Shown here one piece after another: positions 8,038 to 16,795 of a stretch of DNA of 64,000 nt; positions within the stretch are counted from its first letter, which is position 1; each line of letters starts with the position of its first letter. Position numbers and translations under genes: made by a program. The DNA comes from Lachnospiraceae bacterium UBA7179 (GTDB lineage Bacteria; Bacillota; Clostridia; Lachnospirales; Lachnospiraceae). The stretch spans positions 1-64,000 of the forward strand of contig DKVL01000020.1 in assembly GCA_002491195.1 (NCBI GenBank). The letters are read 5' to 3'. The notes beneath the pieces were generated by a model. The model was not told where the DNA came from. It saw only the letters and a program-made list of their open reading frames with translations, and did not search any database.

Positions 8038-9085
8038 GGTGAAAAAAGCATTCTGCATTCCTGCATTGTGGGGATTTTTCGCGCTGAGTGTTCTGTTTAA
8101 TGTTCTGTTGATGTTGGGACAGGGTTATGAGCGGGATTTTTTTGATCAGGTGAGGACTGCGGCGGGAGAAACTGGTTTTCGTGTGGAAGAGGAGGATAAT
8201 GTGTTTGTGGGATATCATACAGAGAATCTGGCGGCATTTTATGCGGATATCGTGAAGGAATCTCCTGTGGCAGTCCGCTGGGTGGAGAGGAAGTACGCAC
8301 TTTTGCAGCCGCGTGTGGAGCATCTTGCAGAAAGCGGCGCGGCACTGGATTTTTATGTGGGTGATGCCACGTATGAATCGCATCAGTTCCTCTTTGGTTC
8401 GCTGGTGCGCGCGATACTTGCGGAGGGCAGCATCTGTGCGATGCTTGTGGTTTTGTACCTGATGGGATATGAGCAGATGAACCGCACAGTTGGACAGGTG
8501 TGTGCAAGCCGGACAGGGCGCAGGCTGTGGTGGAATAAGCTCGCGGCGGCAGTGTTGTCAGCTGTGGCGTTGTATGTGCTTCTGGCGGTGATCACGCTGC
8601 TGGTCTATTTTGGTATGTGGGATTACAGTGGAGTGTGGCAGGATAGTGTGTCCAGCAGGTTCAATTACCTGACGGATATGCTCTACACCCGTCCATTTTT
8701 GACATGGCACGACTTCACAGTGGGCGAGTATCTTGGGGCGGTTTTGCTGCTGGGCGCGGCATTGGTGGTGGTATTTGGACTGATGGCCGCGGTGTGTGCG
8801 ATGCTGGTTGGCAATGTCTATGGCGCGGCATTGGCGCTTTCGATCGTACTGTTTGGCGGCACCGGGCTGGGAAGCCTGTTCTCACAGTGCAGGGCATGGG
8901 GGCTTTATTTTATCACAACGATGCAGCCGGCATCCGTCTGGCTCAGTGTGAATGTGTGGTTCACGGAATCGGGGATCAGTACATTTCTGCCTTGGCAGGA
9001 AACTGCTTCGGTGGCAGTAAATTTGATGATATGTGGTATTTTGGTAATGATGTCACTGAGATACTTTATGCGCAGGGAAGTGTGA
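8018..9085 (+). CDS. ABC-2 type permease subunit 1
   Basis: About 355 residues with one N-terminal span (ALWGFFALSVLFNVLLML), a large extracytoplasmic loop of about 120 residues and then five or so spans. This is the topology of ABC-2 permeases with an extracellular domain. GTG at 8018 is chosen because GAAGGGAG lies just upstream; it overlaps the ATPase gene by 20 bases, implying coupling. The stop codon is part of the palindromic repeat that follows. Substrate unknown. Confidence 0.8.
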   Translation: MGVTAYEVKKAFCIPALWGFFALSVLFNVLLMLGQGYERDFFDQVRTAAGETGFRVEEEDNVFVGYHTENLAAFYADIVKESPVAVRWVERKYALLQPRVEHLAESGAALDFYVGDATYESHQFLFGSLVRAILAEGSICAMLVVLYLMGYEQMNRTVGQVCASRTGRRLWWNKLAAAVLSAVALYVLLAVITLLVYFGMWDYSGVWQDSVSSRFNYLTDMLYTRPFLTWHDFTVGEYLGAVLLLGAALVVVFGLMAAVCAMLVGNVYGAALALSIVLFGGTGLGSLFSQCRAWGLYFITTMQPASVWLSVNVWFTESGISTFLPWQETASVAVNLMICGILVMMSLRYFMRREV

Positions 9086-9218
9086 AGAGATTTTCTAAAC
9101 GGCCAAAAGACGACTGCAAGGGGAAATAGATTTCACCTAAGAAAATCTAAAGCTTCACACCGAAGAACGCAAGGACAGCGTTCTTCACAAAATGTTTGTG
9201 CCGTCGGGGCGGCATGAC
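9081..9218 (+). repeat. Modular palindromic intergenic repeat, copy 1
   Basis: Begins GTGTGAAG at the stop codon of the permease gene. It contains an inverted repeat (AGATTTTCTAA ... AAGAAAATCT), then the core hairpin GAAGAACGC...GCGTTCTTC at 9162-9187, then a second stem TTTGTGCCG...CGGCATGAC at 9195-9218. Related copies lie near 20331, 22890, 43962 and 45021, with a partial one at 30550. Confidence 0.7.
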
Positions 9219-9243
9219 TGGAAGTAAGAGAGGAGTTTGAGCG

Positions 9244-10449
9244 ATGGGAATTTTGGGCTGGGAATTGAGAAAGATTGTAAATCCGGGGATTGTGGCGGCG
9301 ATGATATTGTTGGGGATTGTGTATTATTTTCTGTTTCCGGAATTTTATATACAATATTTCTGCAATGGGGCGAATGCGGAGGCGGAGTTTGCACTGTCTG
9401 CGGAGTGGGTGGCCAGATATGGTGTGACGATAGAAGCCTCCGAGCGGTTGGAGCTTGACGCACAGCTTGCGGATGAGATGGAAGTTTTCCGGCAGGGACT
9501 TGCATTGATGCCGGAGGCTTTGGGGGCAGGGATTACGGATTACGACAGCTTTTGTGAATACACGGACAGATATCTGGAGCAGGCTGCGGCAAATGGAAGT
9601 GTCGCGGATATGGAACAGGAGCGGCTGCGCTGGAAGATCATGAGCGGAACAAACTATTACAGGGTTCAGGCTTTGGAGCAGTTTCTTGTGTCTTATGACA
9701 TGGCGGATCGCGGTGTGGACAGCGGGAGAGTGCTGCCGGACTATTATACAGACGCGATGCGGCAGCGCGACAGCGAATTGATGCAATCGGGGCAGAAATA
9801 CGGTTTTTTCCCGACCTGTGTCTATGATTCCACACGGGAATACGGACGGTATCTGGCAGTCTGGTGTGTGCTCAGCATTGTGCTGCTGCTCTCGCCTGTG
9901 CTGGTGCGTGACCGCCTGTGCAGAACGCATCCGCTGCAGTGGAGTTCCGGCTGCGGGAGGTCGGTTCTGCGGATACAGATGACTGCGGCATGTATTGCTG
10001 CATTTGTGGTTACAGTGGTGAATGTGGTCGTGTATGGGATTCCATTCCTGCGGCAGAATCCGCTAATTTTCAAGGACTGTGGCCTGGAAAGTCTATGGGG
10101 CAGCGCGACGCCGTGGTTCGACTGGACTTATGGGACGTATCTGTTATTTTTCGTTGGATTGATTTTCATTCTGTCCATGGCGGCTGCGCTGCTGACAGTG
10201 TTTCTGTCTCAGTACAGTGGAAATTATATTCCTATGCTTCTGAAGGCGCTGCCGCTGTTTGTTGTGGCAGGACCTATGGCTGGAAGCTGGATGCTCTCGA
10301 ATGCTTTTTATCTCCGCGAACTGTGGAACGGGGCGGGAATCGGTGGATTCTGCGGCATGGAGGCTGTGATGGCAGCGTTTCTCCTGGCATTGGGCGCCGG
10401 GCTTTGCGTGTCGGCAGCCGTGCGTCAGAGAAAGGCTGAGCTGTATTGA
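9244..10449 (+). CDS. ABC-2 type permease subunit 2
   Basis: A 401-residue membrane protein. It has one N-terminal span (IVAAMILLGIVYYFLFP), a long extracytoplasmic segment rich in acidic and aromatic residues (about residues 35-195), then five or six spans. Its layout mirrors the permease encoded just before, so the two probably form a heterodimeric channel with the shared ATPase. The ribosome binding site is GAGAGGAG before ATG 9244. Its 3' end overlaps the convergent hydrolase gene by 25 bases. Confidence 0.75.
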   Translation: MGILGWELRKIVNPGIVAAMILLGIVYYFLFPEFYIQYFCNGANAEAEFALSAEWVARYGVTIEASERLELDAQLADEMEVFRQGLALMPEALGAGITDYDSFCEYTDRYLEQAAANGSVADMEQERLRWKIMSGTNYYRVQALEQFLVSYDMADRGVDSGRVLPDYYTDAMRQRDSELMQSGQKYGFFPTCVYDSTREYGRYLAVWCVLSIVLLLSPVLVRDRLCRTHPLQWSSGCGRSVLRIQMTAACIAAFVVTVVNVVVYGIPFLRQNPLIFKDCGLESLWGSATPWFDWTYGTYLLFFVGLIFILSMAAALLTVFLSQYSGNYIPMLLKALPLFVVAGPMAGSWMLSNAFYLRELWNGAGIGGFCGMEAVMAAFLLALGAGLCVSAAVRQRKAELY

Positions 10450-11117
10450 GGAAGCTGCTTGAAGTAATCTGCAATTTCTTTTGCGGCGGAGAGGACGAAA
10501 TGGTCTAATTCCTCTTTAGCCAGATATGTCTCATGTTCCACAATATCTGCAACGCCGCGTGCATAAAAATCGAGAATAAAATGCCTGCGCTCCTCAAAGG
10601 CATTTTTTGAGAAGAAATCGACATAAGTATTTTTGATGTCCGGGTTCTCCCGGTAAATGCGGAAAGCCTCAAATGTGGGGTTGGCTTTCAGATATAGAAA
10701 GTCCAGATCGTACCAGTCCTTTTTGACTGTCTGCCAAAACAGCGCGCGGTTGGTTTGGAACAGCGCGCTTTGCGTTTCTTTTGCCGGATAGACGATATCC
10801 CTCGCCCAGAGCTGATCCGTGAGCAGATGTGTCAGATAGCCGAGGAAAAAGGCTTCTTCCGTCCTGGTATAGGAAGAGCGGTGCCTTGGTGTAAAGTACT
10901 GTTTGATAAACAAATCTTCGTGTATGCGCTTGATGCCGTTTTCATCGATAGAACGGAAATGGGAGATGGCTGCGTCTGGAATAAACCCTGTGCCGTCCGC
11001 ATTCGGGACGCCGCTGTCAGGTGCAATATTTCCCAGGACAAACATGTCTGTCGGTTCAATCTGTAATTGTTGATAGAGCTGTTGCGCAACTCTTAAATGG
11101 ATAATCCACGAAGCCAT
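10425..11117 (-). CDS. Zinc-dependent phospholipase C-like protein
   Basis: A 230-residue protein beginning MASWIIHLRVAQQL. It has the spread histidine/aspartate pattern of the Zn_dep_PLPC family (PF00882): an early HLRVA, then LGNIAPDSG, ISHFRS, FFLGYLTHLLTDQLWARDI and RRHFILDFYA. These residues would bind a multi-zinc centre. It has no signal peptide, unlike secreted alpha-toxin type enzymes, so a cytoplasmic phosphoesterase is more likely than a secreted phospholipase. The upstream gene ends two bases before its start, so they form an operon. Confidence 0.75.
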   Translation of the reverse strand: MASWIIHLRVAQQLYQQLQIEPTDMFVLGNIAPDSGVPNADGTGFIPDAAISHFRSIDENGIKRIHEDLFIKQYFTPRHRSSYTRTEEAFFLGYLTHLLTDQLWARDIVYPAKETQSALFQTNRALFWQTVKKDWYDLDFLYLKANPTFEAFRIYRENPDIKNTYVDFFSKNAFEERRHFILDFYARGVADIVEHETYLAKEELDHFVLSAAKEIADYFKQLPQYSSAFL

Positions 11118-11119
11118 AA

Positions 11120-11539
11120 TTATATAATCCCATATCCCATCTCTTCTGCAGCGGTAGACCAGAATGTGTTTTCGCTGCAGAAGGCGTCTGCGTCGAGTGA
11201 TGATATCAGTTCTCTAAAATTGGTTTCGTATGTTTCTAAAAAGTCTTTCGACGGGTGATCTGGATAGGGAGTTTCGCCGTATTGTTGATATAATTGTATT
11301 TCCTTGAGAAATGTCTCAATGTCTTTGGCGATATAAATCAGCCCTTGTTCGTCACCTTCATACATCGTATCCAAGAAAATAATCTGTTTGTCAGGCGCGA
11401 TACCGATAAAATTTCCCACATCGTCTTTTGCTATGATCATATAATTTTGTCTGTCAAACGTCATCTGAAAAATTTCCCGTTCTGGAAGAAAATGAATATT
11501 AAAAAAGTCTTTTTCTGGCAAAATCACGTCATGTTTCAT
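11120..11539 (-). CDS. SMI1/KNR4 (SUKH)-like small protein
   Basis: A 139-residue acidic protein. The central pattern FQMTFDRQNYMIIAKDD...FIGIAPDKQIIFLD...FLKEIQLYQQYGE resembles the SUKH/SMI1-KNR4 fold used as immunity proteins in polymorphic toxin systems and as regulatory modules. No toxin gene lies next to it; the downstream partner is the Zn-phospholipase-like gene, two bases away. The start has GGAGGA six bases upstream. The assignment rests on pattern and is not certain. Confidence 0.5.
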   Translation of the reverse strand: MKHDVILPEKDFFNIHFLPEREIFQMTFDRQNYMIIAKDDVGNFIGIAPDKQIIFLDTMYEGDEQGLIYIAKDIETFLKEIQLYQQYGETPYPDHPSKDFLETYETNFRELISSLDADAFCSENTFWSTAAEEMGYGII

Positions 11540-11711
11540 AAAGAAAATCCTCCATTGAATCTGTTACAAATAGTATTTTATATGATTTCATTATAGCATA
11601 CGAATAGGATCAATAATATGATTAGATTTGTTTTTTGGTAGAATTTTGCTCATATTCTTGTTGCACATTTACAAATGTGATATAGTTACAAAAACAAATA
11701 AGGAGAAAACG

Positions 11712-12404
11712 ATGGCAAATTATATCTTAATCGTGGAGGATGACAACGACATTAACCATATGCTTTCAGAATTGCTGGGGAGTCAGGGGTATCGGACAGC
11801 ATCAGCCTATTCTGGGACAGAGGCATTACTATATATAGAGAAGGAAGCGCCAGAGGCAGTGATCCTTGACTTGATGCTTCCAGGCATGACAGGGGAGGAA
11901 CTGTTGTCGCGCATCAAGGATACAGATGCGGGGATTTCCGTGATTGTGTCCTCTGCAAAGGACGATGTGCGCACAAGGGTGGAGCTGCTCCGCGCGGGGG
12001 CGGATGACTATGTGGTGAAACCTTTTGACACAGACGAACTTCTGGCGCGGCTTGAGGCAGTGCTTCGCAGAAACGGACAGGGCAGTCAAGGGGCATGCGG
12101 AAGTAAAGAATGCCTGACTTACAAGGATATTGTGATGGAACCGGAGGATTTCAGTGTCACTGTATCGGGGCAGGAAATCACACTCACACGGCGCGAATAT
12201 TTGATTCTCGAACTGCTGGTCCGCAATCCTGGAAAAGTATTCACCAAAAACAATATCTATGAGTCAGTCTGGAATGAGGAGTATCTCGGAGAGGACAACG
12301 CAGTCAATGTCCATATCAGCAATATCCGTCAGAAACTTGCAAAGGCAAACAGTGAGGAGACTTATATCCAGACCGTGTGGGGGATTGGATTTAAGATGAA
12401 ATAA
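11712..12404 (+). CDS. OmpR/PhoB-family response regulator
   Basis: A 230-residue DNA-binding response regulator. The receiver domain (residues 1-120) has the acidic pocket VEDDND, the phospho-acceptor Asp53 in VILDLMLPGM and the conserved Lys in VVKPFDTDELL. The C-terminal winged helix carries TRREYLILELLVRNPGKVFT and VHISNIRQKL. ATG at 11712 has AAGGAG eight bases upstream. Its likely partner kinase is at 14687, after the ABC genes it probably controls. A small minus-strand gene lies between. An inverted repeat (CACATTT-AC-AAATGTG) sits in its own upstream region. Confidence 0.92.
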   Translation: MANYILIVEDDNDINHMLSELLGSQGYRTASAYSGTEALLYIEKEAPEAVILDLMLPGMTGEELLSRIKDTDAGISVIVSSAKDDVRTRVELLRAGADDYVVKPFDTDELLARLEAVLRRNGQGSQGACGSKECLTYKDIVMEPEDFSVTVSGQEITLTRREYLILELLVRNPGKVFTKNNIYESVWNEEYLGEDNAVNVHISNIRQKLAKANSEETYIQTVWGIGFKMK

Positions 12405-12406
12405 AA

Positions 12407-12441
12407 AGATGTTAAGTCAAAATAATATGGCTTAACATCTT
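12407..12441. terminator. Bidirectional terminator
   Basis: AAGATGTTAAG pairs with CTTAACATCTT. Read on the minus strand it is followed by a T-rich run, so it best serves the 56-residue gene at 12453; it may also stop the response regulator transcript. Confidence 0.65.
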
Positions 12442-12452
12442 TGGCTTGTCGG

Positions 12453-12623
12453 TTATTTTAGAGTGATATCCTTGGCATTCACGCCCATAGAGGATAGTTT
12501 AGAGATAACACCCTTGATCTGATAGTCGAGTTCCAGGTTGTCATGATCCCCATTTGCTTTCTTGATGCGCTGTAGATTCATATAAGTATCAATAGTTGCA
12601 TTAATAATTTCTTCACGAATCAT
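12453..12623 (-). CDS. Small conserved-looking 56-residue protein
   Basis: A frame of 56 residues starting MIREEIINATIDTYMNLQRI and ending SSMGVNAKDITLK. It is soluble and mostly helical, with no known domain. GGCGGTG precedes the ATG, and a clear terminator follows on its strand, which supports a real gene although it is short. It lies antisense between the response regulator and the ABC genes. Confidence 0.55.
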   Translation of the reverse strand: MIREEIINATIDTYMNLQRIKKANGDHDNLELDYQIKGVISKLSSMGVNAKDITLK

Positions 12624-12796
12624 ACAATCACCGCCTTATATTATAATGGAACAGATGCGAGGTGTAAAGTGCAGGATAAAACTTTAAGATTTCTTTATAC
12701 TTTTCCTAAAGTTTCTAAAGAGAGCCTTGCTAAACTAAAGATATCAAAGCAAATAAACTGCATATGCGGAATGTGAGATCAGAAAGGAACTAAGAA

Positions 12797-13765
12797 ATGA
12801 GTACGGAATATGTATTGAGAACAGAAAATCTGACGAAGGCATTTGGTCAGCATAAGGCAGTCAACAAAGTCTGCATGAATGTCAGAAAGGGCGACATCTA
12901 TGGGTTCATCGGTAAGAACGGCGCGGGAAAGACTACTTTTATGAAAATGGTTTCAGGGCTTGCCAATCCAACCGAAGGTGTGATTGAACTGTTTGGAAAA
13001 AGGGAGGAACGAGTGCAGTCCAAGAGAAAAAGTATCGACTTATTCAGAAGATCCGAGGTGGAAACGCAGCGAAAACGCATCGGTTGTCTGATCGAACAGC
13101 CAGGGTATTATCCGGGTCTCACGGCGGTGGACAATATGGAGGCTGTTCGCCGGAATCTGGGGATAGCAGAAGAAAAGGTCATACCAGAACTGCTGCATTT
13201 TGTAGGGCTTACAGATACAGGGAGAAAAAAGGTAAGATATTTCTCGATGGGAATGAAGCAGCGGCTTGGAATTGCCATCGCTCTGATGCGTAATCCGGAT
13301 CTTCTTATCCTGGACGAGCCAATCAATGGTCTTGATCCGTCGGGTATTAAGGAAATTCGAGATTTGCTGACAAAATTAAACAGAGAGAGACAGATTACCA
13401 TTTTGATATCGAGCCATATCTTAGGAGAGTTGTCAAAAGTGGCGACAAGATACGGCATTATCAGAGACGGTTCCCTGATCGAGGAATTTGACGCAGAGGA
13501 ACTGGAGGACAGGTGCAAGCGGTGTCAGAAGATTGTCGTGGACGATACGGCTGCTGCGGTGCGGATTCTGGAGGAAACGTTTGGCATCAGGAATTATGAT
13601 GTGCCTGAAAAATCGGTGGTTCGCATTTTCGAGCGGATCGAAGAGTCGGCTGATATCAACAAAGCGTTAGTTATAGGCGGTGTGGCGCTGCATGAAAGTA
13701 CGCTTGTGGGGCAGGATCTGGAAGGGTATTTTATGGATCGGCTCGACAACAACACGAAGGCATAA
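12797..13765 (+). CDS. ABC transporter ATP-binding protein (BcrA/BceA-like)
   Basis: A 322-residue ATPase. Walker A is GKNGAGKTT (about residues 39-47), the signature is FSMGMKQRLGIA, the form typical of the bacitracin/lantibiotic group, Walker B is LLILDEPINGLDPSG and the H-loop is ILISSHILGEL. The C-terminal 90 residues form the extension found in BcrA-like proteins. An insert of about 25 residues (VQSKRKSIDLFRRSEVETQR) precedes the Q-loop. It forms an operon with the permease and kinase that follow, and is probably activated by the regulator at 11712 in response to a cell-wall antibiotic or bacteriocin. Confidence 0.92.
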   Translation: MSTEYVLRTENLTKAFGQHKAVNKVCMNVRKGDIYGFIGKNGAGKTTFMKMVSGLANPTEGVIELFGKREERVQSKRKSIDLFRRSEVETQRKRIGCLIEQPGYYPGLTAVDNMEAVRRNLGIAEEKVIPELLHFVGLTDTGRKKVRYFSMGMKQRLGIAIALMRNPDLLILDEPINGLDPSGIKEIRDLLTKLNRERQITILISSHILGELSKVATRYGIIRDGSLIEEFDAEELEDRCKRCQKIVVDDTAAAVRILEETFGIRNYDVPEKSVVRIFERIEESADINKALVIGGVALHESTLVGQDLEGYFMDRLDNNTKA

Positions 13766-13821
13766 GCAACAGTTTGCGAATGATAATGGTCTAAGAATTT
13801 GAATAAATTGGGGGTTTTGAT

Positions 13822-14655
13822 ATGTTTAATTTGTTTGGCGCGGAGTTCTATAAATGGAGGAAGAGTAAAAGTTTTTATATTTGTCTGTTATCAGCGGTGG
13901 TCTGTGTGGTGCTGATCTGGCTGTCCTTCCTGCTTGCAGACAAGGTTGAAAGCGGGCAGGTTGAAAATGGGACGATGGGTATCACGGTTTCAGAAGAGAC
14001 ACTTGAGGAGGGACAAAACATAAGTTTTCTGGATGAGGTGAATATGATGCAGATTGTTCAGACTTTTGTGGGCGGCGGATTTTCCACATTGTTTATGGCA
14101 ATTTTTATCTGCATATGGGTGGTTGGAGAGTATACAAACGGTGCGGTCAAGAACGTGGTAGGAAAAGGGTATTCCCGCAACAGTATTTTCCTGACAAAAT
14201 ATTTCTCAGCTGTCCTGACCTCGTTAGCGCTGGATATAGCGATCATTATCGTGGCAGTATTGGCTGGTGTGGCAGTGATGGGGACGGCGCGGATCGGGGA
14301 TACCTTTTGGCAGGATTGTCTGGCTTATGTGGGTGTGCAGCTGATGCTCGGTGTGGCATATTCTGGCATGATTGCGACAATCAGCGAATTGACCAGAAGT
14401 CTGGCAGCCGGAATTAGTATCGGTATCTTTCTGGCGGCTTTGTCCTCTACCTTTGCAAGCGGTTTGGATCTGCTCTTCAGGACAATACATATTGATCTGA
14501 AAGTGAGCGATTACTGGATCACCAGTGTGATTGAGAATTGTCCGATCGAGGGAATCAATCTGGATGTCGTGGGCGGCGCGATCGGTGTCACTGCCATGTG
14601 GACGGTTATTTCTTTGATGATAGGAATCGTACATTTTCATGAAGCGGATGTATGA
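13822..14655 (+). CDS. ABC-2 type permease (bacteriocin/antibiotic resistance type)
   Basis: A 277-residue protein with six predicted spans: one at residues 20-40, an extracytoplasmic loop (VESGQVENGTMGITVSEETL), then spans from GGGFSTLFMAIFICIWVVGE onward. The segment NGAVKNVVGKGYSRNSIFL is the cytosolic loop typical of BcrB/MutE-type permeases. It pairs with the ATPase just upstream. The kinase gene follows closely, and the frame of the kinase is open over this gene's 3' end. Confidence 0.85.
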   Translation: MFNLFGAEFYKWRKSKSFYICLLSAVVCVVLIWLSFLLADKVESGQVENGTMGITVSEETLEEGQNISFLDEVNMMQIVQTFVGGGFSTLFMAIFICIWVVGEYTNGAVKNVVGKGYSRNSIFLTKYFSAVLTSLALDIAIIIVAVLAGVAVMGTARIGDTFWQDCLAYVGVQLMLGVAYSGMIATISELTRSLAAGISIGIFLAALSSTFASGLDLLFRTIHIDLKVSDYWITSVIENCPIEGINLDVVGGAIGVTAMWTVISLMIGIVHFHEADV

Positions 14656-14686
14656 ATGGTTCCCTGATTCATATAAGGAGGCAGGA

Positions 14687-15619
14687 ATGCAGAATATAGT
14701 TTATGTGTTAATGTTTTTGCTGGTGCTTATGACATGCGTGTCAGTTTCCCTGGCAATACATCTTGCAAAATACAGACAGCAGGTGAAACATATGATCGAG
14801 GAACTTTCGATGCTGCGGCAGGAGGATACCAATTACAGGTTATCCTCCTGTTGTCGTGCCGGAAGGACACCTGAAGTCATCGCGCTTTTTAATGAGATTG
14901 TGGAGAACTACCGCAAGGAGGCGGTCATCCTAAGGAGGGAAAATCGCACTTACCGGGAGAGCATCACGAGCATCTCGCATGATATCCGTACTCCGCTCAC
15001 CAGCGCGAAAGGGTATCTGCAGATGTTGTCAAAGGATGTGGTTCCCATGGAGAAACGTCAGAGATATGTCGAGACAGTGGAACAGCGTGTTGACGACGTG
15101 ACGGGGATGCTCAATCAGCTCTTTGAGTATGCGAGGGTTGAGGCGGGGGAGATGGAATTTGATATAGAACGACTGAACCTTTCAAATCTGTTTGCAGACA
15201 CGCTCTCTATGTTTTATGATGATTTTGCCAGGCGGGAGTGTGAACCGGTGGTCGATATCCCACAAGAGCCATGTTATGTCCTTGCAGACCAGAAGGCGCT
15301 TATACGAATCCTTGAGAATCTGATCAAAAACGCGCTGGTGCACGGAACTGGGGAGTATCGTTTTTCTCTGATGGAAAAAAATGGTCAGGTCCGCCTGTGT
15401 GTGTCCAACAGGACGGACAGCATTGAGCAGAAAGATCTTGACCGGATTTTTGACCGTTTTTATACGACAGACACCTCGCGGACGCGCAAAACGACAGGGC
15501 TTGGGCTTGCGATTGTAAAGCAGTTTGCAGAATCTATGGGAGGTGAAGTGGCGGCGTCGCTGGAGGACGGGATCTTTACGATAGAGATTATGTTACCGTT
15601 CAGCTTTGCTGAACGGTAA
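14687..15619 (+). CDS. Sensor histidine kinase (intramembrane-sensing type)
   Basis: About 310 residues. It has a single N-terminal membrane span with almost no outside loop, a HAMP-like linker, the H-box SITSISHDIRTPLTSAKGYL, N-box RILENLIKNALVHG and G2 box TTGLGLAIVKQ. The G1 box is degenerate (VSNRTDSIEQKDL in place of DxGxG), which is common in this subgroup. ATG at 14687 is chosen because of AAGGAGG upstream; a start at 14639 lacks a site. The last six codons (PFSFAER and stop) come from an inserted element: without it the protein would end IEIMLQIV. Its regulator is probably the one at 11712. Confidence 0.9.
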   Translation: MQNIVYVLMFLLVLMTCVSVSLAIHLAKYRQQVKHMIEELSMLRQEDTNYRLSSCCRAGRTPEVIALFNEIVENYRKEAVILRRENRTYRESITSISHDIRTPLTSAKGYLQMLSKDVVPMEKRQRYVETVEQRVDDVTGMLNQLFEYARVEAGEMEFDIERLNLSNLFADTLSMFYDDFARRECEPVVDIPQEPCYVLADQKALIRILENLIKNALVHGTGEYRFSLMEKNGQVRLCVSNRTDSIEQKDLDRIFDRFYTTDTSRTRKTTGLGLAIVKQFAESMGGEVAASLEDGIFTIEIMLPFSFAER

Positions 15620-15726
15620 CGCATCAAGCCCTGCAAAATCGCTTCGCGATGGCTTGATGCATCTCGACCACTACACTTTCTCACGGACTTTGCAGCGTAG
15701 TGCAAAGTCCTGGGCTGAACTCTAAC
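15592..15726. mobile_element. MITE-like element with 8-bp target duplication
   Basis: A 135-base element whose ends are inverted (GTTACCGTTCAGC at the left, GCTGAACTCTAAC at the right). It is flanked by GAGATTAT on both sides (15584-15591 and 15727-15734). Inside are three hairpins, at 15592-15620, 15621-15660 and 15685-15710. It carries no gene. It entered the 3' end of the kinase gene and supplies its present stop codon. Confidence 0.75.
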
Positions 15727-15755
15727 GAGATTATGTTACAGATTGTGTGAAACTG

Positions 15756-15784
15756 TTGACGAACCAGACTTTTTCCGATATAAT
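15756..15784 (+). promoter_or_regulatory. Sigma-A promoter for ispE
   Basis: TTGACG at 15756-15761 and TATAAT at 15779-15784, spacing 17. It lies about 30 bases right of the inserted MITE. Confidence 0.75.
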
Positions 15785-15894
15785 TGTATTAAAAAAAATA
15801 CAATGTAATTAGAAGGTTCTATAGAAGTGATAGAGCAGGGGCGTCTGATTGGCTCTGCATGATACATGTTATATCACACAAAAAGGGGAAACGG

Positions 15895-16782
15895 ATGGAA
15901 AAACGAAATTACAGGGCAAGAGCAAAAATTAATCTGGCGCTTGATGTATGCCGGCGGCTTGAAAATGGATACCATGAAGTCAGAATGGTCATGCAGACAG
16001 TTGATCTTTTTGATGAGTTGGAATTTAAGATACGCAATGATCCAGATATTATTCTGTCTGTAGATAGCAAGGACTATCTGGGAGATTTGGAAAATAACCT
16101 GATTTTTCGCGCGGCAAAACTTATGAAACAGCAGTACAATATACAGCATGGCGTGGAGATCAGGCTCAAAAAAAACATTCCTGTAGCAGCGGGAATGGCA
16201 GGCGGCAGCACCGATGCGGCAGCGACGATGCTTGCCATGAATGAGCTGTATGAGCTGGGGCTTACGAGAGAACAGTTGATGGAACAGGCCGTTGGACTTG
16301 GCGCTGATATTCCATTCTGTATCATGGGAGGAACCGCTTTGGCGGAGGGGATCGGTGAGAGACTGTCACCGCTTGCAGCGCCGCCGAAAGCAGTGCTCTT
16401 GATTGTGAAACCGCCGATCATGGTATCGACACAATGGGTATACCAACACCTTCAGCTGAATGCAATCGAGCGTCATCCGGACATTGACGGTATGGTTGAG
16501 GCTTTGGCGCAGGGAGATTTAAAAGGAATCACCGACCGCATGGAAAATGTGATGGAGACTGTGACGGAGAAGGCGCATCCCATTATTACAGATATTAAAG
16601 AAATGATGCTTGGAAACGGCGCGATGAATACACTCATGAGCGGGAGCGGACCAAGTATTTTCGGTGTGTTTACGGAAGAAGATACCGTGAGGGCGGCAGC
16701 TGGATCTGTCGATCAGACACTGAAGACAAAAGGAATCAATGCACAGGTAAACATAACAGGATTTTATAACAGGAATTCGTGA
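15895..16782 (+). CDS. ispE: 4-diphosphocytidyl-2-C-methyl-D-erythritol kinase
   Basis: A 295-residue GHMP kinase of the non-mevalonate isoprenoid pathway. It phosphorylates the 2-hydroxyl of CDP-methylerythritol. Motifs: RAKINLALDV (residues 8-18, with the catalytic Lys), PVAAGMAGGSTDAAA (ATP loop, 96-110), GLGADIPFC (catalytic Asp near 139) and MSGSGPSIFGVF near the C-terminus. ATG at 15895 follows AAGGGGAAACGG; an ATG at 15859 has no site. The GntR gene follows 13 bases later. Expression from the strong promoter at 15756. Confidence 0.95.
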   Translation: MEKRNYRARAKINLALDVCRRLENGYHEVRMVMQTVDLFDELEFKIRNDPDIILSVDSKDYLGDLENNLIFRAAKLMKQQYNIQHGVEIRLKKNIPVAAGMAGGSTDAAATMLAMNELYELGLTREQLMEQAVGLGADIPFCIMGGTALAEGIGERLSPLAAPPKAVLLIVKPPIMVSTQWVYQHLQLNAIERHPDIDGMVEALAQGDLKGITDRMENVMETVTEKAHPIITDIKEMMLGNGAMNTLMSGSGPSIFGVFTEEDTVRAAAGSVDQTLKTKGINAQVNITGFYNRNS

Positions 16783-16795
16783 TTGGAGGTTCGAT

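Noticed and set aside
4978..9085. One operon from the sigma factor to the ABC permeases
   Set aside because: A hairpin at 6277-6306 and a minus-strand toxin pair lie between; shared control is possible but not one transcript.
9133..9930. Minus-strand open frame of 265 codons across repeat copy 1 and the second permease
   Set aside because: It is rich in His, Arg, Pro and Ser, as expected for antisense of a coding region, and lacks a start site.
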